Shown here in pieces: positions 26,376 through 32,423 of a stretch of 32,423 nt of DNA. This stretch comes from DATKPC01 sp035524275. Its GTDB lineage: Bacteria; Pseudomonadota; Gammaproteobacteria; Burkholderiales; Burkholderiaceae_F. The stretch covers positions 1-32,423 of the forward strand of contig DATKPC010000144.1 of assembly GCA_035524275.1 (NCBI GenBank), read 5' to 3'. Within the stretch, counting starts at the first letter, position 1, and every line of letters starts with the position of its first letter. The notes beneath the pieces are model-generated. The model saw only the letters and a list, made by a program, of their open reading frames with translations. It was not told where the DNA came from and did not search any database. The position numbers and the translations under genes were made by a program.

Positions 26376-26891
26376 ATGCGTTCGACGATCGCCTGGTTGC
26401 CCGTCGCCGCGCTGTCGACGTCGGTCTATGCGACGACCTACCTCGACGTCGCCGGCGCGCAGCAGGCCATCTTCCCGGGGGCGAGTCTCGCCGAGAGCTT
26501 CGTCACGCTGAGCGACGAGCAGCGCGAACGGATCGAGAAGGCCTCCGGCGTCCACGTGGTCACGCGCCAGGTCCGCGCCTGGCGCGTCGCCGGCGGCGGC
26601 GTCTTCATCGTCGACGAGGTCATCGGCAAGCACGACGCGATCACCTACGCGCTGGGCATCGATGCCGCCGGCGGGGTGAAGCAGGTCGAGATCATGGCGT
26701 ACCGCGAGAACTACGGCTACGAGATCCGCGGCGCCGGATGGCGCCGGCAGTTTGCCGGCAAGACGGCGTCCGATCCGGTGCGCCTCGACCAGGACATCCG
26801 CAACATCAGCGGAGCGACGCTTTCCTGCCGTCACGTCACCGACGGCGTCCGGCGGCTCCTGGCCACCTACGAAGTCGCGCTGAAGCCATGA
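26376..26891 (+). CDS. Exported FMN-binding domain protein with flavinylation motif
   Basis: A signal sequence (MRSTIAWLPVAALSTSVYA, cleavage near 19) precedes a domain ending with 'DQDIRNISGATLSCRHVTDGV'-type sequence. The core SGAT, about 30 residues from the C-terminus, is the motif in which ApbE attaches FMN through phosphoester to threonine. The overall size (171 aa) and 'YRENYGYEIRG' match the FMN_bind family found in RnfG, NqrC and electron-transfer partners. The mature protein should be periplasmic. With a b-heme-like membrane protein 54 bp downstream and a metal transporter upstream, it may form a transmembrane flavocytochrome that reduces a metal. An apbE-type gene lies 4.4 kb away. 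Confidence 0.88.
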   Translation: MRSTIAWLPVAALSTSVYATTYLDVAGAQQAIFPGASLAESFVTLSDEQRERIEKASGVHVVTRQVRAWRVAGGGVFIVDEVIGKHDAITYALGIDAAGGVKQVEIMAYRENYGYEIRGAGWRRQFAGKTASDPVRLDQDIRNISGATLSCRHVTDGVRRLLATYEVALKP

Positions 26892-26945
26892 GCGCAGGTC
26901 CCGGCATCGCGCCGGGCGCGCGGCGGACGCGCCGGAGCTGAAGCG

Positions 26946-27482
26946 ATGCCGAAGCGACGCCACGGGAGCGGCTCGGCGCGCCTGACACGGCGGCACGAGG
27001 CGTGGGTGCTGGCGGTTGCCGCGCTGCTGTTCGCGAGCGGCGTGGCGTGGTTGCTGCTGCGCGCCGGTGCCCGTGGGCTCGACGAGGGCGGCGAGGGGCG
27101 GGCCGCGCTGCTCGCCGGGTGCTTGCGCGTCCACGGCGCTGCGACGATGATCTTTCTCGTCGTGATCGGCACGCTGCTGCCGCTGCACATGAACCGCGCG
27201 TGGCACCAGCGCCGGCACCGCGTGACCGGCGTGCTCGTCGCGACGGCGGTCGCGCTGCTCGTCGCGACCGGGTACGCGTTGTATTACGCGGGAGACGAGG
27301 ACCTGCGGCCGTGGATCAGCGTCGCACACTGGGCTGTCGGCCTCGCCGGGCTGCCGGCACTCGGTTGGCACGTCGTCCAAGGCAAGCGCCGCGCCGCCCG
27401 GCGCGCTGCGGCGCGGCCGGCGAGGCCCCTGGTCCACGGGTCGCCGCATCCGGTGCGCGAAGGAGGGGGGATGGAAAATTGA
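26946..27482 (+). CDS. Small four-helix membrane protein, possible b-type cytochrome
   Basis: This 178-residue protein has hydrophobic helices at about 20-38, 64-83, 95-114 and 124-143. Histidines near helix ends (H63, H81, H87, H91, H128, H142) could bind one or two hemes, as in DUF4405-like cytochromes that pair with FMN-binding proteins. GGAG lies 8 nt before the ATG. The tail is basic, so it probably faces the cytoplasm. It would carry electrons from the quinone pool to the periplasmic FMN protein encoded just upstream. The stop shares one base with the next start. Heme binding is inferred from histidine placement only. Confidence 0.65.
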   Translation: MPKRRHGSGSARLTRRHEAWVLAVAALLFASGVAWLLLRAGARGLDEGGEGRAALLAGCLRVHGAATMIFLVVIGTLLPLHMNRAWHQRRHRVTGVLVATAVALLVATGYALYYAGDEDLRPWISVAHWAVGLAGLPALGWHVVQGKRRAARRAAARPARPLVHGSPHPVREGGGMEN

Positions 27483-28144
27483 TGACGCCACGGATCCTGC
27501 TGGCAGGACCTCGAAGCGCGGCCTCCGTGGCGGGCACGCTCGCTGTGCTGGTCCTCGCGGCCTGCAGCAGCCGGCCGCTGCCGCCGTTCCAGTTGCCGGC
27601 GGCGGCCCCACCCAAGGCCGCAGCGGCACCGGCGGTCACGGCCGCACCGGTCGCACCGGTCGCGCCAGTCGAGCCGGTCACCGCAGCGGAGACGTCGCCG
27701 GTCGCCACGTCCCTGCCGCTCCCGGCGTCGGCGCCGCCGGTCCCCGCGCCGCAGTCGGTCCCCGCGCCGCAGTCCGCCGCGGTGCCGGGCCCGCCTGCCG
27801 CCGCCGAGACCGCCGCGACCGCGGTGTCGCCGGCCGCTCCAACCGCGCCACTCAGCGTCGCGCAGCAACTGTTGTCCGATGGCATCCACCAGTATGCGGT
27901 CGGCCTGTACGCCGCGTCGGTGCAGTCGCTGCAGGATTCGCTGAAGCAGGGCCTGGTCGGCGCCGCCGACCAGGCGACCGCGCACAAATTCCTGGGGCTC
28001 GACTACTGCGTGACGAACCGGCAGCGCGAGGGCAAGGCGGAATTCAGGCGCGCGCTGGCGCTGTTCCCCGGTCTGGCGCTGGATCCGGCGGAGTCGGCGG
28101 ACGCGCGGATCGGGCCCGTGTTCGCGTCCGCGCGAGCGCGCTGA
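27482..28144 (+). CDS. TssQ-like lipoprotein
   Basis: The 220-residue product starts with a lipoprotein signal (lipobox L-A-A-C near 28) and a long Ala/Pro/Val-rich spacer (~40-125). A TPR-like domain follows: 'ADQATAHKFLGLDYCVTNR', 'EFRRALALFPGLALDPAE' and 'GPVFASARAR'. The pattern is that of TssQ family lipoproteins linked to type VI secretion in betaproteobacteria, but no other T6SS gene is in view. The ATG shares its A with the preceding TGA; a strong AAGGAGG (27463-27469) lies about 12 nt upstream. Its place after the flavocytochrome-like gene suggests co-transcription rather than a secretion role. Confidence 0.65.
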   Translation: MTPRILLAGPRSAASVAGTLAVLVLAACSSRPLPPFQLPAAAPPKAAAAPAVTAAPVAPVAPVEPVTAAETSPVATSLPLPASAPPVPAPQSVPAPQSAAVPGPPAAAETAATAVSPAAPTAPLSVAQQLLSDGIHQYAVGLYAASVQSLQDSLKQGLVGAADQATAHKFLGLDYCVTNRQREGKAEFRRALALFPGLALDPAESADARIGPVFASARAR

Positions 28145-28185
28145 TCCGGCCGGCCGACGAGGCGGGCACCCTCTCGCCCCACCCC

Positions 28186-28228
28186 ACCCTCTCCCCCACC
28201 CCTCTCCCGCTTCGCGGGCGAGGGGAGT
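28186..28228 (+). repeat. REP-like repeat, left arm
   Basis: A 43-bp pyrimidine-rich unit containing its own small palindrome CCCGC-ttc-GCGGG (28206-28218). Its reverse complement recurs at 28292-28335 with a single C inserted. Such units are common dispersed extragenic repeats in high-GC proteobacteria. Confidence 0.85.
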
Positions 28229-28291
28229 CTCGTCGTCGTGACTCGATACGTCGTCCCCACTTGCGGCATCGTCCCAACGGCTGGCGCCGGA

Positions 28292-28335
28292 ACTCCCCTC
28301 GCCCGCGAAGCGGGAGAGGGGTGGGGGGAGAGGGT
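28292..28335 (-). repeat. REP-like repeat, right arm (inverted copy)
   Basis: Inverted copy of 28186-28228, 63 bp away. The pair can fold into a very long hairpin between the convergent lipoprotein and ccmE genes and could act as a two-way terminator, as paired REP elements do. It ends 22 bp before the ccmE stop. Confidence 0.85.
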
Positions 28336-28357
28336 GCTCGCGCCGACGCGCCGTCCG

Positions 28358-28846
28358 CTACGGCCGCAGCGTCGACTGCGCGCGCTTCGCCTGCTCCAGC
28401 GCGTGGCCCGCTTCCGGCGGCATGTAGTTCTCGTCGTGCTTCGCGAGGACTTCGGTGGCGTGGAAGACGCCGCTGCCGTCGAGGCTGCCCTGCGCGACGA
28501 CGCCCTTGCCTTGCCGGAACAGGTCCGGAAGGATGCCCTCGTACTCGACGTCGATGTTGCTCACGGTGTCGGTGACGACGAAGCCGACCTTGACGCCGTC
28601 GCGCTTCAGGCTGCCGTCGCGCACGAGGCCGCCGATGCGGAACGGCCGGCCGGTCGGCGCCTTGTGGGCGGCGACGTCCGAGGGCGTGTAGAAGAACACC
28701 AGATTGTCGCGGAACGCCGAGAGGACCAGTGCCGCCGCGACGCCGAGGATCACGAGTCCTCCGACGATCAGCAGCAGCCGCTTCTGCCGCGGCTTCAACC
28801 GGCTCGCCCGCGGCGCCGCCGCCGGGGTCGGCGTCGATGCGCTCAT
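28358..28846 (-). CDS. ccmE: Periplasmic heme chaperone CcmE
   Basis: CcmE carries heme covalently from CcmABCD to CcmF. The 162-residue protein has a cytoplasmic basic start, an anchor helix (~23-44) and an OB-fold domain with 'FRIGGLVRDGSL'. The heme attachment site is H137 with Y141 in KHDENYMPPE. It overlaps ccmD by ATGA and is the last gene of the minus-strand ccm block. Confidence 0.96.
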   Translation of the reverse strand: MSASTPTPAAAPRASRLKPRQKRLLLIVGGLVILGVAAALVLSAFRDNLVFFYTPSDVAAHKAPTGRPFRIGGLVRDGSLKRDGVKVGFVVTDTVSNIDVEYEGILPDLFRQGKGVVAQGSLDGSGVFHATEVLAKHDENYMPPEAGHALEQAKRAQSTLRP

Positions 28847-29025
28847 GGTCGCGACTCCGCCGCAGCCGCGGCGCTGCGCCGCGCCTGATCCACGGCACGC
28901 CGCCGCCGACCGCGCAGCGCCATCGCCTCCAGCGCGAAGACCGCGAGCGTGACGCCGTACGAACCCCAGACGAAACCCGCCCGCCCACCCATGGCCCAGA
29001 AGGCCGCCCAGCTATCCCACGTCAT
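28843..29025 (-). CDS. ccmD: Heme exporter protein CcmD
   Basis: This 60-residue single-helix protein begins 'MTWDSWAAFWAMGGRAGFVWGSYG', one helix (~17-38) and then a basic cytoplasmic tail, all typical of CcmD. It helps release holo-CcmE from CcmC. It overlaps ccmC at its start and ccmE at its end by ATGA, which fixes the start at 29025 although the frame stays open far upstream. Confidence 0.9.
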   Translation of the reverse strand: MTWDSWAAFWAMGGRAGFVWGSYGVTLAVFALEAMALRGRRRRAVDQARRSAAAAAESRP

Positions 29026-29792
29026 TGCCGTGTCCTCAACCACGCGCGGACCCACGCCGAATCGCGCTCCCGCTCCAGCAGGATCACGCGCGCGCGCGAC
29101 AGCGCCATCGCGATGCTGTACATCCAGAACGACAGCGCCATCAGCAGCAGGCCCAGCAGCATCGGCGTCGCGATCGTCGGCGCCTTGACCATCGATATCG
29201 TCGCGCCCTGGTGCAGCGTGTTCCACCATTTCACCGAGAAATAGATGATCGGCACGTTGATCGCGCCGACGAGCGCCAGCACCGCGCACGCGCGGTCGGC
29301 CCGTCGCACGTCGTCGATCGCGGCGTGCAGCGACATGAAGCCGAGATAGAGGAACAGCAGGATCAGCGTCGAGGTGAGGCGCGCGTCCCAGACCCAGTAC
29401 GCGCCCCACATCGGGCGCCCCCACAGCGCGCCGGTCCACAGCGCGACCGCGGCCATCAGCGCGCCGCTGGGCGCGAGCGCCGCCGCCAGCATCGAGGACA
29501 TCCGCGTGTTGAACGCGAGCCCGATCGCCGCCCAGAAGGCCATCACCAGGTACAGGAACATGGCCATCCACGCTGCCGGCACGTGGATGTAGATGATCCG
29601 GTAGGCCTCGCCCTGCACGGCGTCAGACGGCGCGACGAAGAAGCCGACGTACAAGCCGGCGACCGCCAGCAGCGTCGCGGCCGCGGCGAACCACGGAACG
29701 ACCCGCCCGGCGAGCGCGAAGAACGTCGCGGGCGACGCGAAACGGAAGACGTGGATGCGCTCGGCGGACTGGGCGCGGAGGTCTGCTGTCAT
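29022..29792 (-). CDS. ccmC: Heme exporter subunit CcmC
   Basis: CcmC delivers heme to CcmE. The 256-residue protein has six membrane helices, the WWD motif 'WGAYWVWDARLTS' (129-141) and two conserved histidines that can ligate heme, H70 in 'YIHVPAAW' and H194 in 'WWNTLHQG'. It lies 27 bp after ccmB and overlaps ccmD. Confidence 0.97.
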   Translation of the reverse strand: MTADLRAQSAERIHVFRFASPATFFALAGRVVPWFAAAATLLAVAGLYVGFFVAPSDAVQGEAYRIIYIHVPAAWMAMFLYLVMAFWAAIGLAFNTRMSSMLAAALAPSGALMAAVALWTGALWGRPMWGAYWVWDARLTSTLILLFLYLGFMSLHAAIDDVRRADRACAVLALVGAINVPIIYFSVKWWNTLHQGATISMVKAPTIATPMLLGLLLMALSFWMYSIAMALSRARVILLERERDSAWVRAWLRTRQ

Positions 29793-29819
29793 CGGAATCC
29801 GGTCGGCCTCGTCGAACGA

Positions 29820-30488
29820 TTATTCCATGGATATCCGCAGCGCTGCGCCGATCGCCCACGGTGCGAGCGCGGTCGCCGCCAGCGTCAATCCGCCGAGCAG
29901 CAGCAGGTGCGGTTGCGGCGACAGGCCGCCGGCGAGGGCCTCGACGGAACCGGCGCCGAAGATGAGCACCGGGACCGTCAGCGGCAGCACCAGCAGCGAG
30001 ACGAGCACGCCGCCGCCGCGCAGCCCCAGCGTCAGCGCCGCGCCGACGGCACCGATCAGGCTCAACGCCGGGGTGCCCAGCAGCAGCGAGGCCGCGAGCG
30101 TTGCGATCGCCGCCGGCTCCAGGTCGAAGGCGACGCCCAGCGGCGCGGCGAGCAGCGTGAGTGGCAGGCCGGTCAGGAGCCAATGCGCGGCAAGCTTGCC
30201 GAGGACGACCATCACGAGCGGTTCCGGCGACAGCAGCATCTGCTCGAGCGTGCCGTCGGCGTAGTCGTCGGCGAAGAGCCGCGACAGCGACAGCATCGCG
30301 GCGAGAAGCGCCGCGATCCAGACCGTGCCCGGCGTCACTTGCCGGAGGAGGGCCGCCTGCGGGCCGACGCCGATCGGCACCAGGCTCACGACGACGACGA
30401 AGAACACGAGCGTGTTCGCGATGTCCGATCGCCGGCGCGACGCCAGCAGCAGGTCCCGGCGGACGATCGAGAGCCACGTCCGGATCAT
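29820..30488 (-). CDS. ccmB: Heme exporter permease CcmB
   Basis: The 222-residue, six-helix permease pairs with CcmA in the ABC complex that frees holo-CcmE from CcmC. Signatures are 'RRDLLLASRRRSDIANTLVFF' at the N-terminus, 'DDYADGTLEQMLLSPEPL' in the first cytoplasmic loop and a glycine-rich late helix. The ATG at 30488 overlaps the ccmA stop (ATGA). Confidence 0.96.
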   Translation of the reverse strand: MIRTWLSIVRRDLLLASRRRSDIANTLVFFVVVVSLVPIGVGPQAALLRQVTPGTVWIAALLAAMLSLSRLFADDYADGTLEQMLLSPEPLVMVVLGKLAAHWLLTGLPLTLLAAPLGVAFDLEPAAIATLAASLLLGTPALSLIGAVGAALTLGLRGGGVLVSLLVLPLTVPVLIFGAGSVEALAGGLSPQPHLLLLGGLTLAATALAPWAIGAALRISME

Positions 30489-31135
30489 CCGTCGCCCCGG
30501 ATCGCCGCCGCCGTGCGTTCGCCGCCGAGCTGCAGCCACTGCGCGCCCGCGGGAAGCCCGACCTGCAGGTGGGATGTCAGCACGACGAGGCCGCCGCGCT
30601 CGACGTGCTGCGCGATCATCGCGGCCACGACCTCGATGCCCTGCGTGTCGAGCGCATTGAACGGCTCGTCGAGGATCCACAGCCGGGCGCGCGGCGCGAG
30701 GCACAGGCGGGCGATCGCGACGCGCCGCTTCTGCCCCTGCGACAACTGGCGCGTCGCCAGGTCGGCACGCGATGCGAGGCCGACGCGCTCGAGGGCCGCC
30801 AGCGCCTCGCTCGCCGGCGCCGGCGTGCCGGCCAGCGCCGCGGACACCATCAGGTTCTCCAGCGCGCTCAGGTCGTCCTTGATGCCGTTGAGGTGCCCGA
30901 CGTAGGCGAGCGTCTCCCAGTACGCTTCGCGCAGCCGGCCGATCGGCTCCCCGTTCCAGCGCACCTCCCCCGCCGCGGGAGCAAGCAGGCCGACCAGGAT
31001 CCTCAGCAGGCTGCTCTTGCCGGCGCCGTTCTCGCCGGCCACCTGCAGGCAGTTGCCGCCTTCGACGCGGATGCGCAGACCGGCGAACAGCGTCCGCTCG
31101 CCGCGCACGCAGCACAGGTTGTCGGTCTCGAGCAT
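30485..31135 (-). CDS. ccmA: Heme exporter ATP-binding subunit CcmA
   Basis: This 216-residue ABC ATPase has Walker A GENGAGKSS (34-42), the signature 'LSQGQKRRVAIARL' and Walker B 'LWILDEPFNALD', followed by the H-loop 'VVLTSHL'. The 'LSQGQKRR' variant of the ABC signature is characteristic of CcmA. It is the first gene of the ccmABCDE block. A strong hairpin sits 9 nt upstream of the start. Confidence 0.96.
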   Translation of the reverse strand: MLETDNLCCVRGERTLFAGLRIRVEGGNCLQVAGENGAGKSSLLRILVGLLAPAAGEVRWNGEPIGRLREAYWETLAYVGHLNGIKDDLSALENLMVSAALAGTPAPASEALAALERVGLASRADLATRQLSQGQKRRVAIARLCLAPRARLWILDEPFNALDTQGIEVVAAMIAQHVERGGLVVLTSHLQVGLPAGAQWLQLGGERTAAAIRGDG

Positions 31136-31143
31136 GGGGATGT

Positions 31144-31172
31144 CGCGCGCCGCGCGCGAATCGCGGCGCGCG
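31144..31172 (-). promoter_or_regulatory. Hairpin in the ccmA leader
   Basis: Arms cgcgcgccgcg (31144-31154) and cgcggcgcgcg (31162-31172) form an 11-bp stem with a 7-nt loop ending 9 nt before the ccmA start. It could mask the translation start or terminate transcripts from the upstream apbE-like gene. No Shine-Dalgarno is obvious between the hairpin and the ATG. Confidence 0.45.
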
Positions 31173-31284
31173 GAAAGGATCCGTGAACGGTCAATCCCGG
31201 ATTATCCGTCCTCGGCCCGGTTCGCGCCGTCCGCGCGATCGGACGACGCCCGGATGCGTGGGTCGAGCCGTCGGCGACGGGCGC

Positions 31285-32193
31285 TCAGTGCGGAACGATC
31301 CAGTGGCGTGCGCCGAGTTCGTCGAGATAGATCCCGGCATCGCGCGCATGCAGGCGGGCGATCGTCGCGACCATTCCGGCTTCGATGCAGTTGGCCGCCG
31401 CGACGGTGACCATCCGCGGCGCCTCCAGCACCGGCCAGCCGGTTCGCGGATCGAGGAGGTCGCCGTAGCGCACGCCGTTCTTGAGCATGAACCGACGACT
31501 GTCGCCGCTTGTCGCGAGCGCTCCCTCGGCGAGGTCGACGATCGGCGCCGTGGCGCCCTTCGTCGCGCGATGGACGCGCACGCGCCACGGTGAGCCGCGC
31601 GGGGCGCAGCTCACCGCGAGGTCGCCGCCGACGTCGACGAGGACCGAGGCGCGCGTCGCCGGGCGGATCACGTCGATGATCCGGTCCACCGCGTAGCGCT
31701 TGCAGAGCCCGCCGAAGTCGAGCTCGATGCCGAGCGGCACGACGAGGCGCGGCGGATCCCAGCCGAGGCGATCGAGACCGACGTGCTCGAGCAGCGCGTC
31801 GATGCGGTCCTGCTTCGGCAGGTTGTCGCTGCCGTCGAAGGCCCAAGCGCGGCGCAGCAATCCGGTCGTCACGTCGAAGCGCCCGCCGCTGCGGACATAG
31901 GCGCGCACGGCGACGTCGACGAGCCGCGCCGTCTCCTCGTCCACGTCGATCGGCTTGCCCGGGTTGCGGTTGGCGTTCGCGACGACGCTGTCGGCGCCGA
32001 GCAGCGTGAACTTCGATTCGACGCGCTGCGCCTCGCGCGCCGCGGCCGTCGCGACCTCGCGGGCGGCGTCGACGTGGTCGCTGTCGAAGAGCAGTTCGCA
32101 ACGGCAGCCGAGCGCGAAAAACACGGCGCTTGGCGTGCCATCCGGCCGCCGTGTGACCTGCGGCTCGCTGGCCGCGCCGGGCGTCGTCGGCAC
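31285..32193 (-). CDS. apbE: ApbE-like FAD:protein FMN transferase
   Basis: ApbE proteins move FMN from FAD onto a threonine of target flavoproteins. The product shows 'QRVESKFTLLGADS', the family core 'DFGGLCKRYAVD' (159-170), 'VLVDVGGDLAV', 'ATSGDSRR' and 'YGDLLDPRTGWPV' (243-255), with T277 in a late 'VATIARL' helix. The usual histidine of 'HLLDP' is aspartate here (D245), which may weaken activity. The start is uncertain: a GTG at 32193 with AAGG 5 nt upstream gives 302 aa; the frame is open to the window edge. No signal peptide is seen. The FMN-binding protein at 26376-26891 is the likely local target. It is oriented toward ccmA, 149 bp away. Confidence 0.85.
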   Translation of the reverse strand: MPTTPGAASEPQVTRRPDGTPSAVFFALGCRCELLFDSDHVDAAREVATAAAREAQRVESKFTLLGADSVVANANRNPGKPIDVDEETARLVDVAVRAYVRSGGRFDVTTGLLRRAWAFDGSDNLPKQDRIDALLEHVGLDRLGWDPPRLVVPLGIELDFGGLCKRYAVDRIIDVIRPATRASVLVDVGGDLAVSCAPRGSPWRVRVHRATKGATAPIVDLAEGALATSGDSRRFMLKNGVRYGDLLDPRTGWPVLEAPRMVTVAAANCIEAGMVATIARLHARDAGIYLDELGARHWIVPH

Positions 32194-32423
32194 CGTGGCC
32201 TTGGGCAGGGGGACCGCGGCCACGTTCAGGCGCCCAAGGTGGGCGTGCCCGTGGCCGCCGGATGCCGGCGCGCCAATCGTCGAAGAGCCATGACGGATCG
32301 ATCCAAATGGGGTAGTCAGCGTGACGTCGAGCGTAACCCGATTCCCGCATTTGGGTAATAGGCGATTTGCCCATGACGACACCCGTAACGACCCCAGGGC
32401 GACCACGGGTTCGCCCGACCTGG
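32194..32423. other. AT-richer upstream region of the apbE-like gene
   Basis: The last 230 bp carry no gene I can support. The segment 32280-32370 is less GC-rich than its surroundings and probably holds the apbE promoter on the minus strand. An imperfect dyad (gggtaa near 32355 with ttgccc near 32368) is visible. The open frame of apbE through this stretch lacks typical family sequence. Confidence 0.4.

Noticed and set aside
26888..26941. A 17-codon ORF starting inside the FMN-binding gene stop
   Set aside because: It has no conserved sequence and no ribosome site; the real next gene starts at 26946.
27482..28144. Calling a type VI secretion locus
   Set aside because: Only one TssQ-like lipoprotein is seen and no T6SS structural gene is present in the window.
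31189..31194. TTGACC on the minus strand as a -35 box for ccmA
   Set aside because: No -10-like hexamer lies 16-19 nt downstream; that position is occupied by the GC-rich hairpin.
32194..32406. Extending apbE to the GTG at 32406
   Set aside because: The added 71 residues lack family similarity and run through the AT-richer, promoter-like segment.

Overview
The window is a GC-rich bacterial chromosome segment with densely packed genes and many ATGA start/stop overlaps. The gene families suggest a betaproteobacterium: a complete system I cytochrome c maturation set, a TssQ-like lipoprotein, a TrpB2-type tryptophan synthase beta chain and a DUF3562 protein. The assignment rests on gene content only. 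I saw no rRNA, tRNA, CRISPR array, transposase or phage gene.

Bases 1-6476 hold unrelated housekeeping and accessory genes: the end of a polysaccharide deacetylase, an HDOD signalling protein, a stand-alone trpB2, a beta-propeller lipoprotein, a DUF3562 protein and a polytopic membrane protein. Bases 6647-10481 are a lipid-linked sugar transfer locus: a GtrA flippase-like protein, a GtrB-like GT2 enzyme, a YdjC/HpnK-like deacetylase and a GT39 membrane glycosyltransferase.

Bases 10499-20338 are the most interesting part. A membrane-anchored iron-sulfur/FAD oxidoreductase with a permuted domain order faces, across a 357-bp regulatory gap, a cytochrome b-like inner-membrane protein. Then follow an exported cytochrome with 24 CXXCH motifs, a second exported cytochrome with 27 CXXCH motifs, and a large predicted outer-membrane beta-barrel protein with SPOR-like and TPR-like regions. 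Together these could form a continuous electron path from the quinone pool or NAD(P)H across both membranes, with 51 c-type hemes from two adjacent genes. The closest described system I recall is the porin-cytochrome cluster called PCC3 in neutrophilic Fe(II) oxidisers; that link is from memory and needs checking.

Bases 20491-31135 carry the heme-attachment machinery such cytochromes need. It is split into two convergent blocks: ccmFGHI on the plus strand and ccmABCDE on the minus strand. Between them lies a plus-strand set that appears iron-regulated: a perfect -10 box merged with a Fur-box-like dyad, an Nramp-related transporter with unusual motifs, an FMN-binding protein carrying a flavinylation motif, a small b-heme-like membrane protein, and a TssQ-like lipoprotein. 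An inverted pair of REP-like repeats separates this set from ccmE. The window ends with an apbE-type FMN transferase gene, a plausible modifier of the FMN-binding protein. The theme of the second half is respiration and redox metal handling: cytochrome synthesis, long-range electron transfer, and metal reduction or uptake.
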